From contig JAJDTM010000030.1 in NCBI GenBank assembly GCA_022827185.1, forward strand, positions 243,769-285,057: a stretch of DNA of 41,289 nucleotides. The letters run 5' to 3'. The notes beneath the pieces were generated by a model. That model had not been told where the DNA came from, did not search any database, and worked only from the letters and a program-made list of their open reading frames with translations. This DNA comes from Candidatus Poribacteria bacterium (GTDB lineage: Bacteria > Poribacteria > WGA-4E > WGA-3G). Below, in pieces: positions 7,191-14,554 of this stretch. The translations under genes were made by a program, and so were the position numbers. Within the stretch, counting starts at the first letter, position 1; every line of letters starts with the position of its first letter.

Positions 7191-8336
7191 ATGCAATTCA
7201 GTGGACATACACTTTTCAATAACGCACCTGTTGAAATCACCATCGCTGACGATCGCGTTCAGTCAGTTCGTGAAGTAGCTGCCGCCGATAGCAACATACA
7301 GATCGCGCCTGCTCCGATAGACATTCAGGTGAACGGCTTTGCAGGGTTTGATCTTAACACTGCTACCGTCACATCGGAGGATGTCTGCGCGATGGTGCGT
7401 GCCCTCTGGCGGGTCGGCACGGGTTTCTTGTGTCCGACAGTCGTGACCGGTTCTTTTGACGGGATATGCAATTCGTTTCGTGCGATTGTAGAAGCGTGTA
7501 AAACAGACGCCTTGGTTGCGCACTCCGTACTTGGGATTCATCTTGAAGGCCCCTATATCTCTGCTGAAGACGGACCGCGCGGCGCACATCCATTGGAACA
7601 CGTCAGAGACCCTGATTGGGATGAATTTCAGCGGTGGCAGGTTATCGCCGAGGGTCAAATCTCTATGGTAACCCTCGCACCTGAGAAAAAGAACGCTATT
7701 CCGTTTATTGAAAAACTGGTTGCAAATGGGGTTGTCGTCGCATTGGGACATACGAACGCTTCAGCGGACGATATCCGAGCGGCGATTGATGCGGGTGCGA
7801 AACTCTCCACACACCTCGGTAATGGCGCGCACGCCTTAATTCGGCGGCATCCGAATTATATCTGGGAGCAACTTGGTGCCGATGAACTCTCAGCAAGCCT
7901 CATCGTCGATGGACATCATCTACCCCCTTCTGTTGCCAAGTCAATGATGCGTGCGAAGACACTCGACCGGTGTATCCTCGTCAGTGATGCTGTCGCTTTG
8001 GCAGGCATGGAACCGGGTATCTATCAGTTTGCGGGAAAATCTGTGGAGTTGACTGCAGAACGGTGTGTACGTCTCGTTGGCACAGAATATCTTGCTGGTT
8101 CCGCTATTGAGTTAGCGCGCGGTATCGAAAATAGTGTCCGATTCGCGGGCATCTCGCTTAAAGAAGCCATATTACTCGCCACGTTACACCCGATGCGGCT
8201 GCTCGACGCAAAAACACACGTAGAATCAGAAACAAACCTAATCCTCTTTGAATGGGACGCGGCACAGTTCAGAATCAATCTGATAGCGACAATTGTCGGC
8301 AGCAAGTTAGTATATCATGCGGAAACACTACAGTGA
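7191..8336 (+). CDS. nagA: N-acetylglucosamine-6-phosphate deacetylase-like amidohydrolase
   Basis: A 381-residue amidohydrolase of the NagA type, which removes acetate from GlcNAc-6-P in amino-sugar catabolism. Metal and catalytic positions are visible: Glu119 in HLEGPYIS, His187 in ALGHTNAS, His208 in STHLGNGAH and the catalytic Asp266 in LVSDAV. The usual THLFNAM motif reads THLGNGAH here and is followed by IRRHPNYIW, so this is a divergent member and its substrate may differ. There is no convincing ribosome site before ATG 7191; a MITE-A copy ends 20 bases upstream. Twelve bases downstream begins the PhyH-family gene. No nagB or kinase gene is in the window. Confidence 0.85.
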   Translation: MQFSGHTLFNNAPVEITIADDRVQSVREVAAADSNIQIAPAPIDIQVNGFAGFDLNTATVTSEDVCAMVRALWRVGTGFLCPTVVTGSFDGICNSFRAIVEACKTDALVAHSVLGIHLEGPYISAEDGPRGAHPLEHVRDPDWDEFQRWQVIAEGQISMVTLAPEKKNAIPFIEKLVANGVVVALGHTNASADDIRAAIDAGAKLSTHLGNGAHALIRRHPNYIWEQLGADELSASLIVDGHHLPPSVAKSMMRAKTLDRCILVSDAVALAGMEPGIYQFAGKSVELTAERCVRLVGTEYLAGSAIELARGIENSVRFAGISLKEAILLATLHPMRLLDAKTHVESETNLILFEWDAAQFRINLIATIVGSKLVYHAETLQ

Positions 8337-8347
8337 GGTAACCTAAA

Positions 8348-9142
8348 ATGCTAACCCGTTCAGAAATCGACGCGTTTGTTGAAAACGGTTATATCATCCG
8401 TAAAGGCGCGCTTTCCCAAACAGACATTCAAACCTATCGGACGGCTATTGATCGGATACTCCACAAGTGCCGTGCTAAAGGTTTACACGCCGATCACCTA
8501 CGCTACATAGATAGTGAACGCGACGACAGCTGGGGTGTCAATAACATTTTTCACCCAAGCATTCGTGAACAAGCACTTGTGGACGCGCTCGCGCATCCGC
8601 AGATATTGGGTGTCATTGAGGCACTGATCGGCAAAAGGTTAAGGTACCACCTTTGTACGCTTCTTGTTAGTTCTGAACAGAAACCGTATCATATCAACTG
8701 GCACCGAGATTCCGCGCCGGATGGAGAAGTGCCGCTTGAAACGCTGATGGGTCGGCTGAGGAACCACGTGCAACTTAACGGTGCGCTCTATGACGATGAG
8801 ACGCTTTACATCGTTCCGGGTAGCCATCGCCGCGAGCTCATGGATGCTGAACGGGTAGTCATACAGCAGACACCCAAGGCAGCGATGCCGAATCAACTTG
8901 TTGTCAAACTGAAAGCCGGGGACATCGTTTTTTATAATTCAAGTATACTCCACAAAGGCTACAATATTGACGGATCAAAACGGCAAACGCTTCACTATGC
9001 GGTTCTCACCGCACCGTCGGAGAACGAACCGGCAAATCCAGAAAGTCCAACGAGTCAGGAGTGGCTCAATGAACCCAATTTTCTGGGAAGCCTTCCGGAT
9101 CGACTCAAACCGCTTTTCGACAATTGGTTGAAATATGGATAA
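8348..9142 (+). CDS. Phytanoyl-CoA dioxygenase (PhyH) family protein
   Basis: A 264-residue Fe(II)/2-oxoglutarate-dependent oxygenase. The iron facial triad is visible as His119-x-Asp121 (NWHRDSAP) and His202 (SSILHKG); Arg212, 10 residues on, is the likely 2-oxoglutarate anchor. The N-terminus, EIDAFVENGYIIRKGALS, is typical of the family. GAGGT overlapping the stop of the NagA-like gene serves as its ribosome site, so the two genes are translationally close and share a transcript. PhyH proteins hydroxylate very different substrates; pairing with an amidohydrolase suggests a modified sugar or amide substrate, which is inference. Confidence 0.88.
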   Translation: MLTRSEIDAFVENGYIIRKGALSQTDIQTYRTAIDRILHKCRAKGLHADHLRYIDSERDDSWGVNNIFHPSIREQALVDALAHPQILGVIEALIGKRLRYHLCTLLVSSEQKPYHINWHRDSAPDGEVPLETLMGRLRNHVQLNGALYDDETLYIVPGSHRRELMDAERVVIQQTPKAAMPNQLVVKLKAGDIVFYNSSILHKGYNIDGSKRQTLHYAVLTAPSENEPANPESPTSQEWLNEPNFLGSLPDRLKPLFDNWLKYG

Positions 9143-9161
9143 TTAGGTTATTATAACCTAA
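9143..9161. terminator. Perfect palindrome directly after the PhyH stop codon
   Basis: Arms TTAGGTTAT and ATAACCTAA pair around a single T, starting on the first base after the TAA. There is no T-run after it, so it may act as a 3' stabilising hairpin or weak terminator rather than a classic intrinsic terminator. Confidence 0.45.
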
Positions 9162-9184
9162 GTTGCCACCTATTTACTCACATA

Positions 9185-9372
9185 GCACTCCGCTGGAGTG
9201 CGGGCCGTTGATATACCTTTTTCTATAGATATATCACCCCTCTGGGGTGGGGAAAGTGTCTGAAAAACTGTGTTGAAACGCTCAAAATACGTTAGTTCCA
9301 ACGGGCGAGGGAACCTCGCCCCTACGAGCCGCCTTGTGCAAGGACGGATGTATAATTTACGGGTTTTACTAT
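9185..9372. repeat. Cluster of short hairpins including a REP-like element
   Basis: Three small perfect hairpins stand in a row: GCACTCC/GGAGTGC (9185-9201), CACCCC/GGGGTG (9235-9249) and GGGCGAGG/CCTCGCCC (9303-9321). The last is followed by CTAC (9322-9325), so the other strand reads GTAG plus palindrome, the layout of REP elements. TAATTTACGGGTTTTACTATA at about 9352-9372 is the inverted near-copy of a segment at 14380-14399. No gene is seen between 9143 and 9402. Confidence 0.65.
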
Positions 9373-9402
9373 AAGTGCTGACTGCTGAATGCTGATAGCC
9401 AC

Positions 9403-10161
9403 TTAATCTTTGTGGCAGATCATCGCTGTGATCCAGCATAGCCGTTTGAGGAAGGGGAGGCATCTAAGGAGCGATGTATCAATCGCTTTGAGGAGACGGA
9501 GGGACGCTCTATAAAGCGTTGGAATAGACAGGCACTTTTGCCAAAACAACGCGCTCACCGCTGAGAGATGAAACTCACGGTGTTCCAACCTCCCAAATTC
9601 AGCACCGACCGTCTCAATATCTCGGACTGAGAAATAGCGTAACTTGCCGGAATACTTCAGAAACACTTTGCGATACAACCATACCATCGGGTGATAACGC
9701 ATGTTTTCCATGAAGATCGCCTTTCCTCCCGGCTTGAGGACGCGGTAACACTCTTTGGCAGTCTGTGCATGCTCTGTAAATACCAATACAGATTTGGAGA
9801 TAACAAAGTCGAAGGTATTGTCAGGAAAGGCGAGGTGCATCGCATCCATCAGTGCAAAATCAACCGACGCAGCGACGTTGTGTTCCGATGCTCGTGCCTG
9901 TGCTTCAATGAGTCGAAACGGGAGTAGATCAATCCCGACAACAGATGCGCCCCGTTTCGCTAACAGCGTCGCAGTGCCACCTGTTCCAGCACCTAATTCC
10001 AGCACTTTTTTTCCTTCCAAAGCCCCCATTTTCGGGAGAACATACTCAAAAACGGGGACGTAGAAGTCTTCCCACCAGAGCAAAAGATCTGATTCAACAC
10101 TATCGGAACGACGGGTAGGTCGCTGTCCTTTAGGGGTCAACATATTTTTCGATTTTAGCAT
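9403..10161 (-). CDS. Class I SAM-dependent methyltransferase
   Basis: About 252 residues with a Rossmann-type methyltransferase fold. Motif I is VLELGAGTGGTATLLAKRG, the acidic end of strand 2 is VVGIDLLPF, motif II/III is DAMHLAFPDNTFDFVISKSV and motif IV is YRVLKPGGKAIFMEN, as in the UbiE/Methyltransf_11 group. The C-terminal third (about 170-250) is basic with hydrophobic helices and may bind the acceptor. Substrate unknown. The frame opens at GTG 10200, but that stretch lies inside a repeat (an AAACACCCC-AGCAAA module with a REP-like foot), so I prefer ATG 10161, with 10143 as the alternative; neither has a good ribosome site. Confidence 0.85.
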   Translation of the reverse strand: MLKSKNMLTPKGQRPTRRSDSVESDLLLWWEDFYVPVFEYVLPKMGALEGKKVLELGAGTGGTATLLAKRGASVVGIDLLPFRLIEAQARASEHNVAASVDFALMDAMHLAFPDNTFDFVISKSVLVFTEHAQTAKECYRVLKPGGKAIFMENMRYHPMVWLYRKVFLKYSGKLRYFSVRDIETVGAEFGRLEHREFHLSAVSALFWQKCLSIPTLYRASLRLLKAIDTSLLRCLPFLKRLCWITAMICHKD

Positions 10162-10181
10162 AAAAAGCGGGTCTACGGGAT

Positions 10182-10223
10182 CGCGAGCGACAAGAAACAC
10201 CCCAGCAAAAACACTCGCTCCTA
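10182..10223. repeat. Interrupted REP-like fragment with AAACACCCCAGCAAA module
   Basis: GAGCGA and TCGCTC can pair, and TCGCTCCTAC ends in the CTAC foot seen at 23761-23783. The loop is filled by the module AAACACCCCAGCAAA that recurs, with small changes, near 2758, 7127, 26449 and 36839. It is a fragment rather than an intact element. Confidence 0.45.
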
Positions 10224-10269
10224 CAGAGGAAAACCTGAACCCGCCTCAACGAACCGTAAGGAAAATTAA

Positions 10270-10361
10270 CAGGACTTACGCATTTTTCTATAATAACGAA
10301 CGTATGGCGCACTGCAGGCGGGGTTTAAAACCCCGCCTGCGAGGGGGCTGTGTAAGTCCTA
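10270..10361. mobile_element. MITE-A copy 5, target duplication ATTAA
   Basis: Left end CAGGACTTACGC at 10270, right end GTGTAAGTCCTA at 10361. ATTAA is outside both ends (10265-10269 and 10362-10366). The core hairpin has 13-base perfect arms GCAGGCGGGGTTT and AAACCCCGCCTGC around one base (10314-10340). The right duplication contains the stop codon of the sugar isomerase gene. At 92 bp it is the shortest full copy here. Confidence 0.9.
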
Positions 10362-10362
10362 A

Positions 10363-11124
10363 TTAAGAAATTTTCCCCATCTTTCGGAGTGCGTTAATAC
10401 AACGTTCAGCGCACTCAATCGGTGGGTAGGGGTAACTCTCCTGTTCCACAATGTACCACTCGGTACCACCGACGGTCTCACAGGCATGGAACATATCGTC
10501 CCAAGGTATCTCACCCTCGCCGATGAGTGCCTCGCCATTCGTGCTGGAGTATTCTTTGATATGTACCAGTTTCGACCTACCCGGATAGCGTTCAATAAAC
10601 GACACAGGGTCAGAACCGGCGCGAAGTGTATGACCGATATCAATTTGCATCACGACATCATCGCGGGTGTTACTGCCGAACGTATCCCAGGGGACCTTAC
10701 CCTCCAATGTTTCAAATTCGACGGTATGGTTGTGGTAACCGGCAAACATCCCTTGGTCGGCAATTTTTTCGGCGATGTCGTTGAAGATTTCTGCTGTGTT
10801 GCGCCACGCCTGCTGCGAATTGCGATATTCTTCGGATAACCCCGGCACAATGAGGTACGGGTTACCGAGCGTCTGGTTAAACGCAACCGTTTTGGCAAGT
10901 TCATCACCGAGAAGCGTGTTCAATCCGGTATGCGTCCCAGCAACTTTCAATCCCAGGTCATCACACATGTCTCGTAATTCTTCGGCACTCCGGTCGTAGT
11001 ACCCCGCAAACTCAACGCCTTCATACCCCATCTGTGCGACGGCTTGTAGGGTTAAAGAGAAATCGCCAGCGCAATCGTCTCTGACGGAATATAACTGTAA
11101 TGCAATCGGAACTCTATTACTCAT
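10363..11124 (-). CDS. Sugar phosphate isomerase/epimerase (xylose isomerase-like TIM barrel)
   Basis: A 253-residue AP-endonuclease-2/xylose-isomerase-type TIM barrel, a fold used for isomerising or epimerising sugars and inositols. The opening IALQLYSVRDDC and MGYEGVEFAG are characteristic. Probable divalent-metal ligands sit in YHNHTVEFE, MQIDIGHTLRAG, LVHIKEY and WYIVEQES at the strand ends. ATG 11124 follows a TTG; GGAG lies about 14 bases upstream. It is downstream of a Gfo/Idh/MocA oxidoreductase and a zinc dehydrogenase on the same strand, a common partnership in sugar or inositol catabolism. The exact substrate cannot be told from sequence. A MITE-A copy abuts each end. Confidence 0.88.
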   Translation of the reverse strand: MSNRVPIALQLYSVRDDCAGDFSLTLQAVAQMGYEGVEFAGYYDRSAEELRDMCDDLGLKVAGTHTGLNTLLGDELAKTVAFNQTLGNPYLIVPGLSEEYRNSQQAWRNTAEIFNDIAEKIADQGMFAGYHNHTVEFETLEGKVPWDTFGSNTRDDVVMQIDIGHTLRAGSDPVSFIERYPGRSKLVHIKEYSSTNGEALIGEGEIPWDDMFHACETVGGTEWYIVEQESYPYPPIECAERCINALRKMGKIS

Positions 11125-11179
11125 CAAGTATTATTTCTCCACTGTTGTAGGGCGGTTCTCAGCGCACCCATATTTTGAT

Positions 11180-11378
11180 CAGGACTTATGCAAATTCAGC
11201 ACACTTTAAACCCCCTAAAGAATCAGAATCAACGGTATGAATGCCTTATGGCATTCACCGCCCCTTATCAGGGGAACTTTAATTTAAACCCCCTAAATCC
11301 CCTTATCAGGGGACTTTAATTTAAACCCCCTAAATCCCCCTTATCAGGGGGACTTTCAGAGGACATGCGTAAGTCCTA
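11180..11378. mobile_element. MITE-A copy 6 with three stem modules, target duplication TTGAT
   Basis: Left end CAGGACTTATGC at 11180, right end GCGTAAGTCCTA at 11378. TTGAT is outside both ends (11175-11179 and 11379-11383). Inside are three tandem versions of the ACCCCCTAAATCCCCCTTAT module. The first is interrupted by a roughly 40-base hairpin insert (about 11219-11260) with arms GAATGCC and GGCATTC, which also interrupts a module at 36857-36921. The right end lies 9 bases from the stop codon of the oxidoreductase gene. Confidence 0.9.
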
Positions 11379-11387
11379 TTGATGGAT

Positions 11388-12407
11388 CTAAGCCATCGGT
11401 AAGTTGACGACCTGACCACTATCTGCTGATACCAAGCCTGCTTCAAGGATCTCTTGGGCATCGCGACTGACTTTAGGACTGCACAAACCTTCAACGGGTG
11501 TGCCAGTCTCCAAGCAGTGAATAAAGTATTCCGCCGCGTTGCGTTGTCCTTCTGGCAGCTGCTCAGGGGTCACCACTTCGGCATCGCTACCAGCCGGATG
11601 TAGATGTACCTCGTTGCCACTGACCATCAACGCACCCTCAGTCCCATAAACCACAGGATTCGGTGTAACATAACCGACCTTTTGCGTCCAAGACGCTTCG
11701 GTGATTCCGAAAGCGTTCCCGTATTTCATGACGATGACAGCGTTATCATCAGGGATCGGATAGTCTTTGACGAAAGTGCTGCGGAAAGCAGTGACCTGTT
11801 GGGGGAGACCGAGGAGGTAAGCACACATATCGGCACAATAACAGCAGTAATCCATCAACGCGCCAGCCCCGTTTTTCTCTTCATCGTAGAGCCATTCGTA
11901 GAAATACCGAGAACACCCGATTTCCTTCGGTCCGTTGTGTGCAGAACGCCACTTAAAGTAGAAAACGTCCCCGATAGCCCCGTTCTTGATGAGATTCATC
12001 GCCGTATTGAGTGCCGGACTCCATGCCGTGGGCCAATTCACCATCAGGAGTGTACCTGCATTCTCAGCGGCAGCCAGCATCTGGTCCGCTTGTGAGAGGC
12101 GTGCCGCCATCGGTTTTTCTGAAACCACGTGGACACCCTTCGCTGCTGCAGCTGCAACGATGTCGGCTCCAGCGTTGTTCTCCGCCGATGCTTGGACGAT
12201 GTCCAATTCCTCTTCCGCTATCATCTCTTGCCAAGAGTCATAGACGTTCTCGACACCGGTTTCGTTATTAAATTGTGTGCGTAATTCCGCATTGACATCG
12301 CCTGCCGCGACGATTTCAACGTTCGGATGTGCCTTCCAGTGTCGAAGTTCGCCCCAGACATGGTCATGCACGAGGGATGCGAAGCCAATGCGATATGTTT
12401 TTGCCAT
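11388..12407 (-). CDS. Gfo/Idh/MocA family oxidoreductase
   Basis: A 339-residue NAD(P)-dependent dehydrogenase with an N-terminal Rossmann domain (YRIGFASLVHDHVWGELRHW; VAAGDVNAELR) and the family signature VVSEKPMAARLSQADQM near residue 97. The C-terminal alpha/beta domain contains SRYFYEWLYDEEKNGAGALMDY with a Y-D pair likely at the active site. Members oxidise sugars, inositols or sugar acids. GAGGAG lies 9 bases before the ATG. It shares strand and likely pathway with the second zinc dehydrogenase upstream and the sugar isomerase downstream. The space up to the dehydrogenase is filled by a tandem REP-like array that starts directly behind the ribosome site. Confidence 0.9.
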   Translation of the reverse strand: MAKTYRIGFASLVHDHVWGELRHWKAHPNVEIVAAGDVNAELRTQFNNETGVENVYDSWQEMIAEEELDIVQASAENNAGADIVAAAAAKGVHVVSEKPMAARLSQADQMLAAAENAGTLLMVNWPTAWSPALNTAMNLIKNGAIGDVFYFKWRSAHNGPKEIGCSRYFYEWLYDEEKNGAGALMDYCCYCADMCAYLLGLPQQVTAFRSTFVKDYPIPDDNAVIVMKYGNAFGITEASWTQKVGYVTPNPVVYGTEGALMVSGNEVHLHPAGSDAEVVTPEQLPEGQRNAAEYFIHCLETGTPVEGLCSPKVSRDAQEILEAGLVSADSGQVVNLPMA

Positions 12408-12422
12408 CCGTTCTATCTCCTC

Positions 12423-12673
12423 TATACTCGGTGTACGGCACGCGGCGCGTGCCTACTACTATACTCGGTATACGGCACGCGGCGCGTGCCTACTACTATA
12501 CTCGGTATACGGCACGCGGCGCGTGCCTACTACTTTACTTGGTGTACGGCACGACGGCGCGTGCCTACTACTATACTCGGTGTACGGCACGCGGCGCGTG
12601 CCTACTACTTTATGGACGACACGATGGTGCGTGCTTAATACTGGGTGTACGGCACGCGGCGCGTGCCTACTAC
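12423..12673. repeat. Tandem REP-like array, seven units of about 37 bases
   Basis: Units consist of TATACTCGGTGTAC, then GGCACGCG-G-CGCGTGCC (8-base perfect arms around one G), then TACTAC. Five units are near-identical, one has an extra base in the loop, and the sixth is badly degenerated (ACGATGGTGCGTGC). Read on the minus strand each unit shows GTAG directly 5' of the palindrome. The array fills the whole gap between the ribosome site of the Gfo/Idh/MocA gene and the stop codon of the upstream dehydrogenase gene. Confidence 0.9.
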
Positions 12674-12678
12674 TTTAT

Positions 12679-13731
12679 TTATTCTTCTGCTCGAACTGCT
12701 ATTTTGATCGCTGTTTCACCTTTAATACGATAGCCGCCATCAAGTGCTTTAAAACCGTCCTCAACCTGTGAGAGTGGCAGTTGGTGACTAATCATGTCGG
12801 CAAAGGGCAATCCGCTCTGCTCAAGGAGGGGTAAGCCGCGGACAAAGTGTTCGTAGCTGCTTCCCCAAATTGCCTCAACGCGAAGATTTTTTCGCATCAG
12901 CAACTGGTTGATATTAAAGTCAATTGACCCCATATCGACGAAATGACCGACTTCAACAAAGGTACCGCTGCGTCGGGTGTACCCCAATCCTTCTGGCGTG
13001 GCGGGGAGAAAACCTGCGCATTCAAAGACGACATCCGCCCCTTCGCCACGCGGCGTTTCAGCTTTCACAAGTTCCGTCCGCTCTTCAACAGCGGTGACTT
13101 CTTCAATATCAATCGTTACATCGGCACCGAGGCGTTTTGCGAGTTCCAATCGTCCGGCGGGTCCGCCTACCATAATCACTTTCGCTGCACCGCTCAATTT
13201 CGCGCACGCAAGCGTCACGAGTCCAATAGCACCTGAACCCTGCACGACAACGGTATCACCGAGTTTGATTTCCCCCCGCATTGCGGCGTGAACACCGACA
13301 GTAAACGGCTCTGTGAGCACAGCAACCTCAGGCGAAGCATCGGTTTTGATAAAACAGGTATTCGGATAGTTGAGATACATATAATCCGCAAACCCGCCGC
13401 GAAAGTGTGGTGCTTCATCTGGGTTCCACTGAAAGCCGTAAGCCCCGTAGTTTGTTCCGGGTGCGAAGATAACCCGGTCACCTTCTTTCACCGGTTTACC
13501 GACATAATCGGTTTCCACACCTTCACCGAGTGCTTCAATAATGCCGACATTTTCATGCCCCAACAAAACTTCTTGTTGGAAGCCGTTCTGCCAATTATGC
13601 AGGTCTGTTCCACAGATTCCCGCTAATTCTTGACGGAGCAGCACGGTGTTAGGTTCAGGTTCAGGCACCGGGTATTCACGAATCTCAAAATCTTTGCCGC
13701 ACGCGACCACGGCTCTCCCTGTTCGACGCAT
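12679..13731 (-). CDS. Medium-chain alcohol/polyol dehydrogenase without structural-zinc cysteines
   Basis: A 350-residue MDR-family dehydrogenase. The catalytic-zinc site is present (Cys40 in GICGTD, His59-Glu60 in LGHENVG), as is the cofactor loop VVVQGSGAIGLVTLACAKL. Where relatives carry four cysteines for the structural zinc, this protein has APGTNYGAYGFQWNPDEAPH, with none, so it should lack that zinc. GAGGG lies about 9 bases before ATG 13731. It is probably first in the dehydrogenase, Gfo/Idh/MocA, sugar isomerase order on the minus strand. Its TAA stop is 5 bases from the REP-like array. Substrate unknown; a sugar or polyol fits the neighbours. Confidence 0.87.
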   Translation of the reverse strand: MRRTGRAVVACGKDFEIREYPVPEPEPNTVLLRQELAGICGTDLHNWQNGFQQEVLLGHENVGIIEALGEGVETDYVGKPVKEGDRVIFAPGTNYGAYGFQWNPDEAPHFRGGFADYMYLNYPNTCFIKTDASPEVAVLTEPFTVGVHAAMRGEIKLGDTVVVQGSGAIGLVTLACAKLSGAAKVIMVGGPAGRLELAKRLGADVTIDIEEVTAVEERTELVKAETPRGEGADVVFECAGFLPATPEGLGYTRRSGTFVEVGHFVDMGSIDFNINQLLMRKNLRVEAIWGSSYEHFVRGLPLLEQSGLPFADMISHQLPLSQVEDGFKALDGGYRIKGETAIKIAVRAEE

Positions 13732-13830
13732 TATGTTTTCCCTCTCATCAGCTGCGGGGCATCAATAGACAAACCACTATGACTATACGCTCGCCCCTAT
13801 TTGCGATAGCTGGCTTCAATCTTAGAAAAT

Positions 13831-14103
13831 TTAGGTGGTAACTTGGTTTTGGAGCCGATGAGTGCTTTGGGTCACTACCTGAGGCTCAATTTCGATCCGT
13901 ATAACCTCAAAACCTGATTCTGTAACATTCATCAGTGCAGAATCAATAGCCTCTTCCAAGGATGAAGCTTCCCGGTGAAAGCGAATTTGCGAAACACCGA
14001 CACTTGTAGCGAGTGTCGCATCGTTAAAAACGCCAAATAACCTATCAGCCTCTTCCTCAGTAGGTTCAGTCGTTAAAATAAGTGTGAACTCATGCACTTT
14101 CAT
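13831..14103 (-). CDS. Putative antitoxin-like partner of the HicA-like gene
   Basis: About 90 residues: opening MKVHEFTLILTTEPTEEEA, then DRLFGVFNDATLATSVGVSQI, then ASSLEEAIDSALMNV. I recognise this layout from small proteins found beside HicA-like ORFs. Longer relatives carry a C-terminal helix-turn-helix that is missing here; this one ends soon after EIEPQVVTQ, so DNA binding is doubtful. The start at ATG 14103 has GGAG 9 bases upstream. It lies inside the 3' end of the preceding gene (14-base overlap), so translation is probably coupled. The pair could be an antitoxin with its toxin, but this is inferred. Confidence 0.6.
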   Translation of the reverse strand: MKVHEFTLILTTEPTEEEADRLFGVFNDATLATSVGVSQIRFHREASSLEEAIDSALMNVTESGFEVIRIEIEPQVVTQSTHRLQNQVTT

Positions 14104-14365
14104 AGTGAGCTTCTCCATTATTGATTGTTATATTGTTACCAGTATGAGGGCATCTGTCAATGTAGCGGCGGATATCCCGCGCATGCAGTTCAGGGTTTCT
14201 TGGTGTTGACAGGACTTGTGTGCGGCAGCCATCGCGGGCGCGGCGCGGACACCAGAGTTTACCCCAGATATGCGCTCGGGGGCCCGCCTTCGTAACCCTC
14301 CAATTTTTGCTTTCAGCGTAGCGAATTGCATCGCGAATATGTTTGTTTGAATGATTAAACCGCAT
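14090..14365 (-). CDS. HicA-like small protein, putative mRNA-interferase toxin
   Basis: A 91-residue basic protein. The order AIRYAESKNWRVTKAG, RAHIWGKLWC and LSTPRNPELHARDIRRYI parallels the HicA layout of a helix, a strand with a conserved His, then a P-R-H/N-P segment and a final helix. HicA toxins are dsRBD-fold RNases whose His is catalytic; the equivalent here would be the His in RAHIWG. Three cysteines (WCP, DGC, RCPH) are extra. AAGGG lies 7 bases before ATG 14365. It overlaps the downstream partner gene by 14 bases with the toxin-like gene first, as in hicAB. Toxicity is unproven. Confidence 0.6.
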   Translation of the reverse strand: MRFNHSNKHIRDAIRYAESKNWRVTKAGPRAHIWGKLWCPRRARDGCRTQVLSTPRNPELHARDIRRYIDRCPHTGNNITINNGEAHYESA

Positions 14366-14379
14366 TTATTTCCCTTTTT

Positions 14380-14552
14380 TATAGTAAAACCCGTAATTAC
14401 TTATACATTCACAAAATGGCGAGGATACAATCCTCGCCAGCGGTGGGAGGGTGTTGTTCCTTGATGAACTGTAAACTTATTTTTTGATTTTACTATAAAC
14501 CCCCTAAATCCCCCTTATCAGGGGGACTTTAAGAGGACATGCGTAAGTCCTA
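14380..14552. repeat. Inverted-repeat element joined to a MITE-A right half
   Basis: TATAGTAAAA (14380-14389) and TTTTACTATA (14488-14497) form terminal inverted repeats around a GGCGAGGAT/ATCCTCGCC hairpin (about 14418-14438). The left end is the inverted near-copy of 9352-9372. It is followed by a MITE-A right half: the CCCCCTTATCAGGGGG stem and right end GCGTAAGTCCTA (ending 14552). No CAGGACTTACGC left end is present. The stop codon of the next gene follows within 3 bases. Confidence 0.6.
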
Positions 14553-14554
14553 AT

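Noticed and set aside
10162..10200. GTG start at 10200 for the methyltransferase
   Set aside because: The segment runs into a repeat module found at several other places in the window, so coding is unlikely there.
12423..12673. Possible CRISPR array because of regularly spaced palindromic repeats
   Set aside because: The units are contiguous copies with no unique spacers, and there is no cas gene nearby. The GTAG-footed hairpin fits a tandem REP array.
12277..12771. Open frames with repeated YGTRRVPTT and HAARAYYY segments on the plus strand
   Set aside because: They are translations of the tandem REP array between two well-supported minus-strand genes and continue into those genes out of frame.
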